Below, one piece after another: positions 21,322-30,289 of a stretch of DNA of 58,966 nucleotides; position 1 is the first letter of the stretch; each line of letters starts with the position of its first letter. Origin of the DNA: Pseudomonadota bacterium (GTDB lineage Bacteria > Pseudomonadota > Alphaproteobacteria > Rhizobiales > Hyphomicrobiaceae); NCBI GenBank assembly GCA_018242255.1, contig JAFECH010000365.1, forward strand, positions 1 through 58,966, read 5' to 3'. The notes under the pieces are model-generated. The model worked only from the letters and a program-made list of their open reading frames with translations. It was not told the origin of the DNA and made no database searches. Position numbers and translations under genes: made by a program.

Positions 21322-21732
21322 ATGGGGTTCAGGGTCTATCAGCTCGGCGAGTTGTTCGGGATTATTCTGCTGCTTGGCTCTACGGCCATGCAGATGTTCT
21401 ATCTCGATCCATTGAAGCGCGAGATCGAATGGCGTCTCGCAGCGTTCAGCAACCAGCAATCGGCACAAGTTGAGATCAAAGCCATTTACGACAGTCGCAT
21501 CATCTTATTACAAGCCTTGAACGCGCCGGCCGACAAAATCGCGGCGGCAGAGAGCGCGCGCGAAGAAAGCCTGAACCGCTTCAAGACCGCCGACGCCAAT
21601 ATTTCCGATTTCATGATCGCCAAGGAAAGCGTCGAGGATAATCTGCAGTACATCGTCATGGTGTTATTTGCCATCGGCACCCTGCTCGCCGGATTTGGCC
21701 GCGTTATGGAAATGCGCGCGCATCGGAATTAG
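21322..21732 (+). CDS. Two-helix membrane protein with coiled-coil middle
   Basis: The ATG at 21322 has a purine-rich GGGGGCGGAAG before it. The 136-residue product has an N-terminal helix (about 10-27), a charged helical middle (about 35-100, likely coiled coil) and a second helix (about 108-126, VMVLFAIGTLLAGFG). Both ends probably lie in the cytoplasm, with a periplasmic coiled coil. I do not recognise the family. It follows thiC by 92 bases but is probably not tied to thiamine. Confidence 0.7.
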   Translation: MGFRVYQLGELFGIILLLGSTAMQMFYLDPLKREIEWRLAAFSNQQSAQVEIKAIYDSRIILLQALNAPADKIAAAESAREESLNRFKTADANISDFMIAKESVEDNLQYIVMVLFAIGTLLAGFGRVMEMRAHRN

Positions 21733-21878
21733 CGAGTTGCCATGCTCGCGCTCCACTCTTATCCGAAATTGTTCGGTGTCGCCCACTGCCGCCCCCTGCC
21801 GCTTCGTCAACGAACCCATTCGGGATTAGAGGCCGTCTGCGGAATTGAATTATACAGCAGACGCTTTATTGATCGCCC

Positions 21879-22163
21879 ATGCGCCTCTTCTATCTTTTCC
21901 TCACCGCTGACGTCATCGCCCTGCTGATCGCAGTTTACTTCTTCTTCGAGGGCATCGGCGACGGCAGTATCTCGGCATCCAACATCGGGCTTTGGCTTGT
22001 GCTCCTCGGCGGCCTGTTTGCGGTGACCGGACTGGGTTCCGCATTGCGCTTGCGCGGCCAGAACACCAAAGCCAATGTGGTCCTCGCCCTCGTCGGCATT
22101 CCGACGATCCTCGCGGGCCTGTTTGTCCTCACGGTTTTTGTTTCGCAGCCACGCTGGAATTGA
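21879..22163 (+). CDS. Small three-helix membrane protein
   Basis: A 94-residue product made almost wholly of three hydrophobic helices: about 2-23, 37-57 (LWLVLLGGLFAVTGLG) and 67-88. A short loop between helices 2 and 3 reads RLRGQNTK. No catalytic residues or known motif are seen. The next gene starts 69 bases later in the same direction. Confidence 0.7.
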   Translation: MRLFYLFLTADVIALLIAVYFFFEGIGDGSISASNIGLWLVLLGGLFAVTGLGSALRLRGQNTKANVVLALVGIPTILAGLFVLTVFVSQPRWN

Positions 22164-22232
22164 GCGGACGCCGTCTGACTATGGTCATATCTGCACGCTA
22201 GCCGTTGCCGGAAACCATCGAGGATGTGTTGA

Positions 22233-22883
22233 ATGCGACGTTTGATGTATCTGCTCGCCCTTATCTGCGTCTGGTCGGACTGTGCTGTTGCCGATGACAG
22301 CAACAAAGCTCCAGGCAACCCGCCTGACATGATCGTCATTTCTCCGATCTTCGGCAAGCTCGTGATGTTCACGCTGCCAGGAGATTTCACGACCGTTTTT
22401 GAGCAGCCGACCGCCGACAGCTACATCCGCGAAGCGGTGCTGAAGGGTGAGACCACCGAGAAGTGGTCGCAGATGATCACAGTCACGGGCGCGAAAACCG
22501 CCGCCACGCATCCCGACCTCTCGGCACAATATTTCGCGGCCCAGATCGCGGCCGGATTTCAGAAGGCCTGCCCAAAGACGTTCGCAGTGAAGCCGCTCGG
22601 GCGGACCGAGATCAGTAGCGAGGACGCGTTCGTCGCTGTCGCGAGTTGCGGCAAGATCGATGCAAGCGGCGGCAACGACAGCGAAACGGCCCTCATCGTT
22701 GCGATCAAATCCGCCGGCATCCTCTACACTGTGCAGTGGGCCGAGCGTACTCCGGCAAATGCCGAGAACCTGACGATCGACGAAAGCAAATGGAAAGACC
22801 GGCTGGCCAAGCTCGCTCCAATTCGCCTCTGCCCGATCAAATCGGGCGAGAAGCCGCCCTATCCAAGTTGCGTCAGCAAATGA
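22233..22883 (+). CDS. Secreted hypothetical protein
   Basis: 216 residues with a signal peptide (MRRLMYLLALICVWSDCAVA, cleaved before DDSN). The mature part has four Cys (in KACPKTF, ASCGKID, RLCPIKS and YPSCVSK) that could form two disulfides in the periplasm. It has no recognised domain; the fold appears mixed alpha/beta. Secreted proteins of this pattern are common beside envelope genes in Hyphomicrobiales. It is followed by a 640-base region without a large gene. Confidence 0.75.
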   Translation: MRRLMYLLALICVWSDCAVADDSNKAPGNPPDMIVISPIFGKLVMFTLPGDFTTVFEQPTADSYIREAVLKGETTEKWSQMITVTGAKTAATHPDLSAQYFAAQIAAGFQKACPKTFAVKPLGRTEISSEDAFVAVASCGKIDASGGNDSETALIVAIKSAGILYTVQWAERTPANAENLTIDESKWKDRLAKLAPIRLCPIKSGEKPPYPSCVSK

Positions 22884-22985
22884 CGCGAGCCAAACTTAAC
22901 AAACCGTCATAGAACAAAGGCTTTTCAAAGCGCGCGAACAATGTCAGCTTATCTCATCTTTCAACAACAGAGAGGAGGTGATCCG

Positions 22986-23063
22986 ATGTCGAGTGGGATC
23001 TTGAGGCGGTCGATGTCGAGGTCGCTCGGGCTTGCACACGGAACTCTCCTGGAGTGCGCCTGA
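22986..23063 (+). CDS. 25-residue ORF with near-perfect Shine-Dalgarno
   Basis: The ATG at 22986 follows AGGAGGTGATCC, which is the full complement of the 3' end of 16S rRNA, with a 1-base gap from that match to the ATG (core AGGAGG 7 bases away). The product is short, basic and Ser/Leu/Arg-rich: MSSGILRRSMSRSLGL and nine more residues. A factor-independent terminator follows 48 bases after the stop, so the unit looks like a complete short transcript. It could be a microprotein, a regulatory RNA with a translated part, or a ribosome-binding decoy. I recognise no homologue for certain. Confidence 0.5.
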   Translation: MSSGILRRSMSRSLGLAHGTLLECA

Positions 23064-23111
23064 CACCTAAGCGGCAGACATTCAACTTCCGCTTTCAGAC
23101 GATGATCTCAC

Positions 23112-23141
23112 GGGGCCGCTCTCACGAGCGGCCCTTCTCTT
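23112..23141 (+). terminator. Rho-independent terminator of the microORF transcript
   Basis: A perfect 9-bp stem GGGCCGCTC (23112-23120) / GAGCGGCCC (23125-23133) has a TCAC loop and is followed by TTCTCTTT. It lies 48 bases after the 25-codon ORF. Confidence 0.8.
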
Positions 23142-23477
23142 TGCGCGAGCACCTGCAAAAAGCGACTATCCACAAGACGATGGTCTGAGTACCGAGTATT
23201 CATTTCGTTGTATCCGAGACGCCACACGATTTTGGATTCGAGCGAAACTGATTCGTTTTATGTGGAAGCCCCCGTCAAGGTCCAATAGCGTCCCTCTCGT
23301 GGGCAGTCGATCGGGGGGTCGATTGGGGGACCAAGCCCACATGATGCCGGAAACGCTACGTCTCTGATTATCAGCGTCAGACCGTGGTGAACGCCCAAGA
23401 ACTTGCCGTGGCGCTGTTGTGCGCTCGGGCAGAAAACTTGGTTTGCGGCGGGCCCGGGGGGGCCTTACAGGGCGTCC

Positions 23478-23518
23478 AAAATGAAATGGGTGGCAGACCC
23501 TGCCACCCATTTCATTTT
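23478..23518. terminator. Bidirectional terminator with 18-bp perfect stem
   Basis: AAAATGAAATGGGTGGCA (23478-23495) pairs perfectly with 23501-23518 around a 5-base loop, leaving A and T tracts at either end. It ends the minus-strand deacetylase transcript, whose stop is at 23527, and would also stop rightward read-through. Confidence 0.85.
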
Positions 23519-23526
23519 TGTCGGTG

Positions 23527-24828
23527 CTATTCGCCGAACCAGAAGTTCCACGTCGCTTTCAGCTTCTCGGAAATTGATTTTGGCGGCTCGCCAGGATGCG
23601 CGGGCTCTAGCGTATCGACCGTCTTGATCGCGTCGGCGTGCTCTGTGCCCGAAACCGTCTTCTCCGGCTTCGCTTCGGCGGCTGCAACAACGCTCACTGC
23701 CGGTGCCGCCTGATCCCCTGACGTCGACTTCGTTGCGACCGGAGATTTGATAGCCTCCGGCGCAGGCTCCGCCGAAGATTGCTTTCCGGGAGTGTGCGAT
23801 GCTTCGGGAACGGATTGCGGCACTGGCGGCGTCGTCGGAAATGCCGGAAGCGGCGCGGCAGCGGGAGCCGACGAGGCCGCCTCAGGCGATGGCGTCTCTG
23901 GCAGCCCCTCCGGCTCACCGTTCTCCGGCGACGATGCCGCTTCGCTTGGCGGCGGTGTTCCCCCGACCGTTTTCACGATGCTCGAAAGCGGCTTCTCGGC
24001 GCCGACTTGCGGCAGGCCCTTCGCTTCCTTCTCGATGGCTTGGTCGTATTCAGCGACCGTCGTCACCGGAAACTTCGCCGTCATGTGAACGATCTTGTAG
24101 CCCTTGGCCTTGAGCTGCGCGAGCAGCATCGGCAAGGCCTTGGCGGTCGTCTTATGGATGTCGTGCATCAAGAGGATGCCCTTGCCCCTCTTGTCGAGTT
24201 TCTGCATTAGCGACTTGACGAGATGGTCCGCCGTTTGCGGCCTGTAGTCGACGCTGTCGATATCGGTCGAGAAGATCGCGATGTTGCGCTTGCCGAGATA
24301 AGCGATGGCCTCCTGCGTATCGACGAGCGTCGGAAACCGGAAGAAGGGCGCTATGGGTTCGCCGACTGCGCGATGCACCGCGCTGACGCCCCGTTCGATC
24401 TCGTCCTTGCCTGCATCGAAGGTTTTGAGCTTGGCGATCGCCTTATGGCTCCACGTGTGCGTTCCGACCGTATGCCCGGCCTTCGCCACTTCGCGAATGA
24501 TCTCAGGATAGCCCAGCGCCATTTTCCCGATCGAGAAGAACGTCGCCTTGACGCATTCGTCATTCAGCGCCTTGAGCACGGCTTCGGTCGTATATTTCTG
24601 CGGACCGTCGTCGAACGTCAGGACGACTTCCTTGTCCTGCAGAAAGTCGTAGGCTTTGTAGTGCTCCATTCCGAAGCCCGGTCCGCCGGTCGTATCGATC
24701 TCGACGGTGCGCGAAACGCCGAGCGTTCCCGCCCGCGGACAGGTCGCTTCGTCAGCGGCTGACGCCGGGCCATGCCCGAGAAGCGCCGTTAAGATAATGG
24801 CGAGCCCCACCCGGTGAATGACCATCAC
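23527..24828 (-). CDS. Polysaccharide deacetylase (NodB homology domain), secreted
   Basis: A 433-residue exported enzyme with a signal peptide ending near residue 25 (GPASAADE). The NodB domain shows TFDDGP (71-76, catalytic base Asp and metal Asp) and the metal motif HTWSH (124-128). Further motifs are FRFPTLVDT and the late HDIHKT. It removes N- or O-acetyl groups from a polysaccharide, possibly peptidoglycan or an exopolymer. The last 150 residues are Pro, Ala, Ser and Glu rich without a domain, and probably form a flexible tail in the periplasm. It is transcribed alone and ends at the strong terminator at 23478. Confidence 0.93.
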   Translation of the reverse strand: MMVIHRVGLAIILTALLGHGPASAADEATCPRAGTLGVSRTVEIDTTGGPGFGMEHYKAYDFLQDKEVVLTFDDGPQKYTTEAVLKALNDECVKATFFSIGKMALGYPEIIREVAKAGHTVGTHTWSHKAIAKLKTFDAGKDEIERGVSAVHRAVGEPIAPFFRFPTLVDTQEAIAYLGKRNIAIFSTDIDSVDYRPQTADHLVKSLMQKLDKRGKGILLMHDIHKTTAKALPMLLAQLKAKGYKIVHMTAKFPVTTVAEYDQAIEKEAKGLPQVGAEKPLSSIVKTVGGTPPPSEAASSPENGEPEGLPETPSPEAASSAPAAAPLPAFPTTPPVPQSVPEASHTPGKQSSAEPAPEAIKSPVATKSTSGDQAAPAVSVVAAAEAKPEKTVSGTEHADAIKTVDTLEPAHPGEPPKSISEKLKATWNFWFGE

Positions 24829-25044
24829 GTCCTCCCTTTTTCTTAAGAATCTAACAGACTCCCTGGCTGCAGGAAGCCCAGAGCAGAAAATTCTGCCGGG
24901 TACGTCGCATTAAGGCGTCAGTGATTGGATCGCCGCGAGCAAAAGAACCGGCCGTTCGGACAATTGCCGCATGGAAAAATGCGAACCAAAAGGCCACTTC
25001 AGCAGTTTGGAAAGCGTAGCAACAGAAACGAGAAGAGTATTGTC

Positions 25045-25374
25045 ATGACGGCATTTTCCCGTCCCCTCATCACATTCACGGCGGCTCTGACGTCGATGCT
25101 GGCGGTCTCTGCCGCCGCAAACGCGTTTCCGGCTGCCAAACCCGGCGCGGCTGACGCGCGGTCCAACTTGATACAGGTCCATGATCGTTATGACCGCGAC
25201 GGTCAGCCGGTCTACCACCGCCATTACCACCGGGGCCGTAACGTTGTGCATGCGCCCTTCACCCGCGTCGAAAGCGGACGTCGGACGATTGTCGATGCGC
25301 CGTTCACGCACGTCTACAGCGACCGCCATGGCCGAACCCATGTTGTTGCGCCCTTCGTGAATTACTGGGACTGA
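25045..25374 (+). CDS. Small secreted protein with APF-V repeats
   Basis: I chose the ATG at 25045 because a signal peptide follows directly (about 25 residues, ending SAAANAF). An in-frame extension upstream lacks a ribosome site and would bury it. The 109-residue product has a His/Tyr/Arg-rich middle (YHRHYHRGRN). It then has three short repeats on the pattern h-APF-x-x-V: VHAPFTRV, VDAPFTHV and VVAPFVNY, each separated by a SxRxxRT turn. The repeats suggest beta hairpins. The His-rich part could bind metal. I do not recognise the family. Confidence 0.75.
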   Translation: MTAFSRPLITFTAALTSMLAVSAAANAFPAAKPGAADARSNLIQVHDRYDRDGQPVYHRHYHRGRNVVHAPFTRVESGRRTIVDAPFTHVYSDRHGRTHVVAPFVNYWD

Positions 25375-25600
25375 ACCAGCACAAGATTGCGATAAATTCT
25401 GCAGCGGGCCACGCCAACGGCGATGGCCCGCTTTCTATTTGCTCAAACGTCTTAACGATATTTCCCGCCGAGCGCGTCAAATCGGCTGCGAAACAATCCT
25501 GGCACCAGTGCCGACTTGGACATAATGTACCCAAACTAGCGTGATGCTGTGCCTTAGCGGGAAGGGCGACAGCAGTTATTTTTTGTTTGGGGGTAGACCG

Positions 25601-26116
25601 ATGTTCAACCGCGTAGCGACGCCGGAACCACGCGTCGCAGAGCCAGCCAAGACACTCACGCCACACGCCTCATCGATCCCATCGATGTCACCTAAGACTC
25701 CGGCACCGCCGCTTTTCGGCTCGCCGATGCAGCAGACCTCCGGTCACGCACACACGCACGCCATCGACGCGCCCACCTCGGTCCTCGGACAAGACATCAC
25801 GATCTCGGGCCAGCAGCTCGTAATCAAAACCAAGGGCTCGCTGCTCATCGCCGGACATATCCAGGGCGACGTTCACGGCGAATCCGTCACCGTTGGTGAA
25901 ACGGGCAGCGTCGCGGGAACCATCACGGCGCGCACCATCACGGTTCAGGGTGAAGTCAGCGGCGCCCTCAAAGGCTCGTCCGTCAACCTCAACGCCACCT
26001 CGCGCGTTGACGGCGACATCATCAAACAGACCCTTTCGATCGACGAAGGCGCACAGTTCGACGGCAGCGTCCGCCGCGCCAAGGACATCAGCGAAGTCAC
26101 GCCGGATCTCGGCTGA
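25601..26116 (+). CDS. Bactofilin
   Basis: The ATG at 25601, after GGGGGTAG, gives 171 residues. A disordered Pro/Thr-rich head (about 1-58) precedes a bactofilin (DUF583) beta-helix core. Short repeats of the type SLLIAGHIQGDVHGE and TVQGEVSGALKGSS are followed by a variable tail. Bactofilins polymerise into filaments without nucleotide and place cell-wall enzymes in stalked and budding bacteria. No peptidase partner gene is adjacent here. A terminator follows at 26144. Confidence 0.93.
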   Translation: MFNRVATPEPRVAEPAKTLTPHASSIPSMSPKTPAPPLFGSPMQQTSGHAHTHAIDAPTSVLGQDITISGQQLVIKTKGSLLIAGHIQGDVHGESVTVGETGSVAGTITARTITVQGEVSGALKGSSVNLNATSRVDGDIIKQTLSIDEGAQFDGSVRRAKDISEVTPDLG

Positions 26117-26143
26117 GATCTCGCCGTTTTTCGACACCATCCC

Positions 26144-26178
26144 GGTGATGACCGCTTCAAGCGGTCATCGCCTTTTTT
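26144..26178 (+). terminator. Rho-independent terminator after bactofilin
   Basis: GGTGATGACCGC (26144-26155) pairs with GCGGTCATCGCC (26161-26172) with one G-U pair and a 5-base loop. Six T follow. It lies 28 bases after the bactofilin stop. Confidence 0.85.
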
Positions 26179-26204
26179 GTGCCTGGCGGCCTTCGATGAC
26201 AGCG

Positions 26205-26519
26205 TCAGTAAAAGCCGCGCCCCGGAACCGGCGTCACCTGGCTGCAGGTCTCTTTGATCCGGATATCCTGGCCGATGAAGCGGCAAAGGTGCTGCTTGAA
26301 CATCGGATTGTTACGAACCTGCGCGGCCGTCGCGCTGAACCCATATTCGTGCGCGACTTGGGCAACCAGGGAGTCCTGGCAATAAGGAGTGGCAAGCCAC
26401 GAGCCTTGCACGAGCTGATTTCCATTCTTGCACACGAACCCTCCGGCACCCGCCGAAGTCACCGGCCCGCAAAGCAGAACTCCACCAACACCAGCAATGA
26501 TCATCAATCGCGGAGACAT
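26205..26519 (-). CDS. Small secreted Cys-containing protein
   Basis: The start is the ATG at 26519, with GGAGC 7 bases upstream; an ATG nine codons earlier has no such site. The 104-residue product has a signal peptide (LMIIAGVGGVLLCGPVTSAGA). The mature domain has Cys in FVCKNG, PYCQDS, HLCRFIG and ETCSQV, which could form two disulfides. I do not recognise the family. It is convergent with the bactofilin gene. Confidence 0.7.
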   Translation of the reverse strand: MSPRLMIIAGVGGVLLCGPVTSAGAGGFVCKNGNQLVQGSWLATPYCQDSLVAQVAHEYGFSATAAQVRNNPMFKQHLCRFIGQDIRIKETCSQVTPVPGRGFY

Positions 26520-26731
26520 GGAAGCTGCTCCAATTAAAAGATGCATTCGTCATATCGGACTCGCGACCGCCGAGCAAAGCCCGAAACGCCGACAACCCCA
26601 GCAAGCTCGGCCGTTCGGAGGGCTTGTCCGACGTGGAATGGCGTGGAAAGTCAGCCGCCGCCCGAACTTGGGTGCCTGCAACCGCGTTTTAGCATCCTCC
26701 CCAGGCGCGTTTCACAACAAGGTTTGAATCA

Positions 26732-27697
26732 ATGATAACGGTCTATGACGGCCACGGCGGCAAATTGATCAAGCGTGCGGAACCCGGCGATCTGGCGTCG
26801 AGCGTGTGGATCGATCTGGTTGATCCCGGAGAGAACGAAGACAAGGGCATCGAAGACGCCCTCGGCATCGAAATCCCGACCCGTTCCGAGATGCGTGAGA
26901 TTGAAGCGTCGAACCGGTTCTACTCCGAGAACGGCGCCTACTACATGACGAGCATTATCCTGCATCACAACGCACAGGATATGCCGATGACGTCCGTCAT
27001 CACCTTCATTCTTTCCGGAAATCATCTCGTCACCGTACGCTACGCCCAGCCGAAGGCCTTCCCAGTCTACGTCGCCCGCGCCGCGAAAGGCGACGCCGAT
27101 TGCGTGACGGGTACTGGCGTCATGATCGGCCTGCTCGAAATGCTGATCGAGCGCGAGGCTGACCTGATCGAACGCGTACAAGATGAAATAGAACGCATCG
27201 CCCCGCTCGTCTTCGCTCAAAAGGGACAGGCCGCGCACAATCGGCGGCTGGATGTTTTACTGAGAACCGTTGGCAAGGAAGGTGACATCACCGCGAGAGC
27301 ACAGGAAAGCGCCATGTCTCTTCATCGGTTGTCACTCTATTTCGCCAACGCAGCCCGCGAACGCCAGGACGATGCGCGCGTGCTCGGCCGCATCGATGCC
27401 GCCAACCATGACATCCTCTCGCTGATGGAAAGCATGCGGTTTCTCTCGGCTCGCACCAGCTTCCTGCTCGACGCCACGCTTGGCATGATCTCGACCGAGC
27501 AGAACCAGATCATCAAGCTGTTCTCGGTCATGGCCGTGATGCTGATGCCGCCGACCCTCGTCGCCTCGATCTACGGCATGAATTTCAAGGTTATGCCTGA
27601 ACTCGGTTTACCCTTCGGATATCCGATGGCGCTCGTCCTGATGTTCATCTCAGGCCTGATCCCGTTCCTCTATTTCAAGAGGAAGGGTTGGCTCTGA
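26732..27697 (+). CDS. corA: CorA-family magnesium/divalent cation transporter
   Basis: 321 residues, the usual CorA length. A long cytoplasmic alpha/beta and helical domain leads to two C-terminal membrane helices. The signature YGMNF follows the first helix (SVMAVMLMPPTLVASIYGMNF). The last helix ends with a basic tail KRKGWL. CorA proteins form pentameric channels for Mg2+, and some relatives carry Co2+, Ni2+ or Zn2+. The gene is convergent with chrA; the two stop codons lie 2 bases apart. Confidence 0.93.
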   Translation: MITVYDGHGGKLIKRAEPGDLASSVWIDLVDPGENEDKGIEDALGIEIPTRSEMREIEASNRFYSENGAYYMTSIILHHNAQDMPMTSVITFILSGNHLVTVRYAQPKAFPVYVARAAKGDADCVTGTGVMIGLLEMLIEREADLIERVQDEIERIAPLVFAQKGQAAHNRRLDVLLRTVGKEGDITARAQESAMSLHRLSLYFANAARERQDDARVLGRIDAANHDILSLMESMRFLSARTSFLLDATLGMISTEQNQIIKLFSVMAVMLMPPTLVASIYGMNFKVMPELGLPFGYPMALVLMFISGLIPFLYFKRKGWL

Positions 27698-27699
27698 CG

Positions 27700-29034
27700 T
27701 CATATGATCCAAGCGAGAAGCAGTGACGCCGAGGCGGAAACGCCAAGTGTCGTGACGATCCCAAGACGGAAAATGAAGAGCAGCACGGCGGCGAGAACTG
27801 CCAATCCCAGTGCTTTAACATCGACGCTGGCCAGCAAAGGCACAGAGAGCCGCGCCGGTCCCAATGCCACCTCTGCCTGCGCTTTGAAAAAGACATGCAG
27901 CGCAAACCAGAGCGACAGATTGAAGATCACGCCGACGACCGCCGCCGTGATCATCGATAACGCCGCTTTCAGCTTCGGCGCAGCTTTCAGCCTCTCGACA
28001 TACGGCGCACCGGCAAAGACATAGAGGAAGCAGGGCGCAAACGTCGCCCATAGCGTGATCACAGCGCCAAGCACTCCGAACGGCAAAGCGGGGCCGCCGC
28101 CATGCCTCGCCGCCGCAAGATAGCCGACGAACTCGGTAACGAGGATCAGCGGTCCAGGCGTCGTCTCGGCGAGACCCAGCCCATCGAGCATTTCGCCGGG
28201 CCTGAGCCACCCGTATTTTTCGACGACGTCCTGAGCCATGTAGGCGAGCACGGAATATGCCCCCCCGAACGTGACCACCGCCAGCTTCGAGAAAAAGAGG
28301 GCGAGCCGCGCCAGCACATGATCGACCCCGAAAACCAGCGAGACGGCCAGCAGCGGCAAAAGCCAAATAGCCAGCCAAAGCCCAACCGTCTTAATCGTGG
28401 ACGCAATCGGCACCGGCAACAGCGGCGCCGAGCCGGTCGATGCGCGGCTGCCGGAGCCCAAAATCATGGTCCGGATCAAACCGGCCAGCGCCGCCGCCAG
28501 AACGATGAGCGGAAACGGCACCTTGAATAGAAAAATCGCTATGAACGAAGCGGCCGCGACAAGCCATTCCGTCCGGCTCGTCAGCGCCCGCCGCGCGATC
28601 CGCCACAGCGCCTCGGCGACGATCGCCAGCACCGCCGCTTTGATCCCCTCGAACACGGTCGCGACAATCGGCAGTTCTCCGAAGCTTCCATAGAGCATGG
28701 AGATCGCGAGGATCAGCACGGCCCCCGGCAGAACAAACAGCAGCCCTGCCGTCAGCCCCCCGCGCACGCCATGCAGCCGCCACCCGGCATAGGTTGCAAG
28801 TTGCATCGCCTCCGGACCAGGTAGCAACGTGCAGAAGTTCAAAGCCAGCAGGAACGTGCCCTCGTCCAGCCAACGCTTCTGATCGACGAGGATCTTGTGC
28901 ATCAGCGCGATTTGCCCGGCAGGACCGCCGAACGACATGAGGCCGATACGCATCCAAACGGCTCGCGCTTCTGCGAACGACGGTCCCGGCGCCGGCGTAT
29001 CGTGCTGCTCTCGCCGCGCGTCGATCATCGACAT
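27700..29034 (-). CDS. chrA: Chromate efflux transporter ChrA
   Basis: A 444-residue long-chain CHR protein made of two homologous halves. The first half has FGGPAGQIALMH and LPGPEAMQLATYAGW; the second has FGGAYSVLAYMAQD and ETTPGPLILVTEFVG. About ten to twelve hydrophobic helices are spread over the length. ChrA exports chromate by proton-linked transport. No chrB regulator is adjacent, so resistance control is not visible, and a broader anion role is possible. Two in-frame ATGs lie six bases apart at the 5' end; I used the first. Confidence 0.93.
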   Translation of the reverse strand: MSMIDARREQHDTPAPGPSFAEARAVWMRIGLMSFGGPAGQIALMHKILVDQKRWLDEGTFLLALNFCTLLPGPEAMQLATYAGWRLHGVRGGLTAGLLFVLPGAVLILAISMLYGSFGELPIVATVFEGIKAAVLAIVAEALWRIARRALTSRTEWLVAAASFIAIFLFKVPFPLIVLAAALAGLIRTMILGSGSRASTGSAPLLPVPIASTIKTVGLWLAIWLLPLLAVSLVFGVDHVLARLALFFSKLAVVTFGGAYSVLAYMAQDVVEKYGWLRPGEMLDGLGLAETTPGPLILVTEFVGYLAAARHGGGPALPFGVLGAVITLWATFAPCFLYVFAGAPYVERLKAAPKLKAALSMITAAVVGVIFNLSLWFALHVFFKAQAEVALGPARLSVPLLASVDVKALGLAVLAAVLLFIFRLGIVTTLGVSASASLLLAWII

Positions 29035-29640
29035 CGTTCCATCTCATGGCGCTATCCGCTCGCGCGTGAAACGGCCAATAACATGCGCGCTTGTATGGCG
29101 ACACGGCACCGATGAAAGCGAGACGTACGATCTACAAAGTGCTGTTTCGAAAACGGGAAATAGGTGCACACGGAGCGTCCGACCTAGCCACTCGGGATAG
29201 GCGTTTGATTGGTAAACAAAATATTGCGACCGGCCGATTAAGATTTTTGTTCCGTGAAAGATTGTTAAATTCTGCGACCTGGCGTCGCGCAACCTAAAGA
29301 TGCGGTTAAAATAAATGATATATTTCCGACAGTTACCAATTATGGTTAAAAAGTGTTAGCAGCAACGGGTTGACCGAGGGAGGCACTCAGTGCTCGTTGG
29401 CCGCTGCCAGGACGGGGGCTAACCCCAGTCAACAAGCACGAGCAGCAGTACGAACTGGGTTCTGGAGTTCATAACGGGTCACACGGGATTTCCGATACAG
29501 GGGCAACTTTCTCCCAACATTTAAGGACGGTGCCGCCACCGAGGCGGTTGACCCGTGATCGCCGAAAGAAGCTGATCACGGGCGGGGGAAACCGCCCATT
29601 CGACCCGAAACCACTGCTGCTCCTGATGAAGGAGTGCGTT
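29035..29640. other. 606-base region with structured leader before rlpA copy 1
   Basis: The left part (about 29200-29370) is AT-rich and probably holds promoters for the divergent chrA and rlpA genes. The right part holds a hairpin CCCGTGATC (29552-29560) / GATCACGGG (29574-29582) directly followed by a GGCGGG-GAAA-CCGCCC type hairpin, within 60 bases of the rlpA ATG. ORFs on both strands here look accidental. The leader structure may control translation. Confidence 0.5.
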
Positions 29641-30174
29641 ATGCGTTCAACTATCGCGGTAGCCGCGTTTGCGTTGGCGGGGATCACAGCTGCAGCCATG
29701 CCCGCAAATGCGGCCTGGAAGTGCGAAGGCGCAGCCTATGTCTGCGGGCATTCCGCCAAGAAGAAAGTCGTCTATCGCAAGTCGTCGTATAAATCCTACC
29801 ACAAGTCTTCTAAGGCGCGGTATGCCCGCAACGTATCTCGCAAGCACTATGCACAGGGTTCGTCGCGCAAGCGTCACTACGCTTCTGGCGGCGGCAGCGG
29901 TGGCGGTATGGCTTCCTACTACTGGCAGGGCCAGCGCACCGCTTCGGGCGCCCGCTTCAATCCGGACGGTCTGACGGCCGCCCACCGTTCGCTTCCGTTC
30001 GGCACCCGCGTGCGCGTCACGAACCAGTCGAACGGCCAGTCCGTCGTGGTCACCATCAACGATCGTGGTCCCTTCGTCGGGGGTCGCGTGATCGACCTGT
30101 CGCGTGGCGCAGCCCGCGCCATCAGCATGACCGGTGCCGGCGTGGCCCGCGTCTCGCTGCAGGTCTTGAACTAA
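29641..30174 (+). CDS. RlpA-like double-psi beta-barrel protein, copy 1 (lacks catalytic Glu)
   Basis: The ATG at 29641, with AAGGAG 6 bases upstream, gives 177 residues and a good signal peptide ending MPANA. A basic, Lys/Tyr/Ser-rich stretch (about 38-85) may bind wall polymers. The C-terminal RlpA domain starts at ASYYWQG. RlpA lytic transglycosylases use a Glu, a His and an Asp (E120, H131, D157 in Pseudomonas). At matching spacing this protein has Ala104, His115 and Asp141, so the Glu is missing. It may bind peptidoglycan without cutting it. A terminator at 30201 separates it from copy 2. Confidence 0.9.
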   Translation: MRSTIAVAAFALAGITAAAMPANAAWKCEGAAYVCGHSAKKKVVYRKSSYKSYHKSSKARYARNVSRKHYAQGSSRKRHYASGGGSGGGMASYYWQGQRTASGARFNPDGLTAAHRSLPFGTRVRVTNQSNGQSVVVTINDRGPFVGGRVIDLSRGAARAISMTGAGVARVSLQVLN

Positions 30175-30200
30175 AGACACTTATGCTCTGATTGTATTTT

Positions 30201-30238
30201 CGGGAGGCGTTGGATAACCAGCGCCTCCCGACGTTTTT
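30201..30238 (+). terminator. Rho-independent terminator after rlpA copy 1
   Basis: CGGGAGGCGTTGG pairs with CCAGCGCCTCCCG (one G-U pair, loop ATAA), followed by ACGTTTTT. The 13-bp stem starts 26 bases after the stop codon. Confidence 0.88.
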
Positions 30239-30289
30239 CCGCCATCAGAATCGTCATAATCTCACTGATTCGGGGATGTTCCGGGGGGA

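Larger units (their letters stand above)
22884..23526. other. 643-base gap with a microORF and two terminators
   Basis: This gap holds the 25-codon ORF at 22986 with its terminator at 23112, and the bidirectional terminator at 23478. Between them (23142-23477) I see no gene, repeat or known RNA. Confidence 0.6.

Noticed and set aside
29044-29297. Small ORFs on both strands upstream of rlpA copy 1
   Set aside because: No ribosome sites, and odd composition in an AT-rich promoter-like region.
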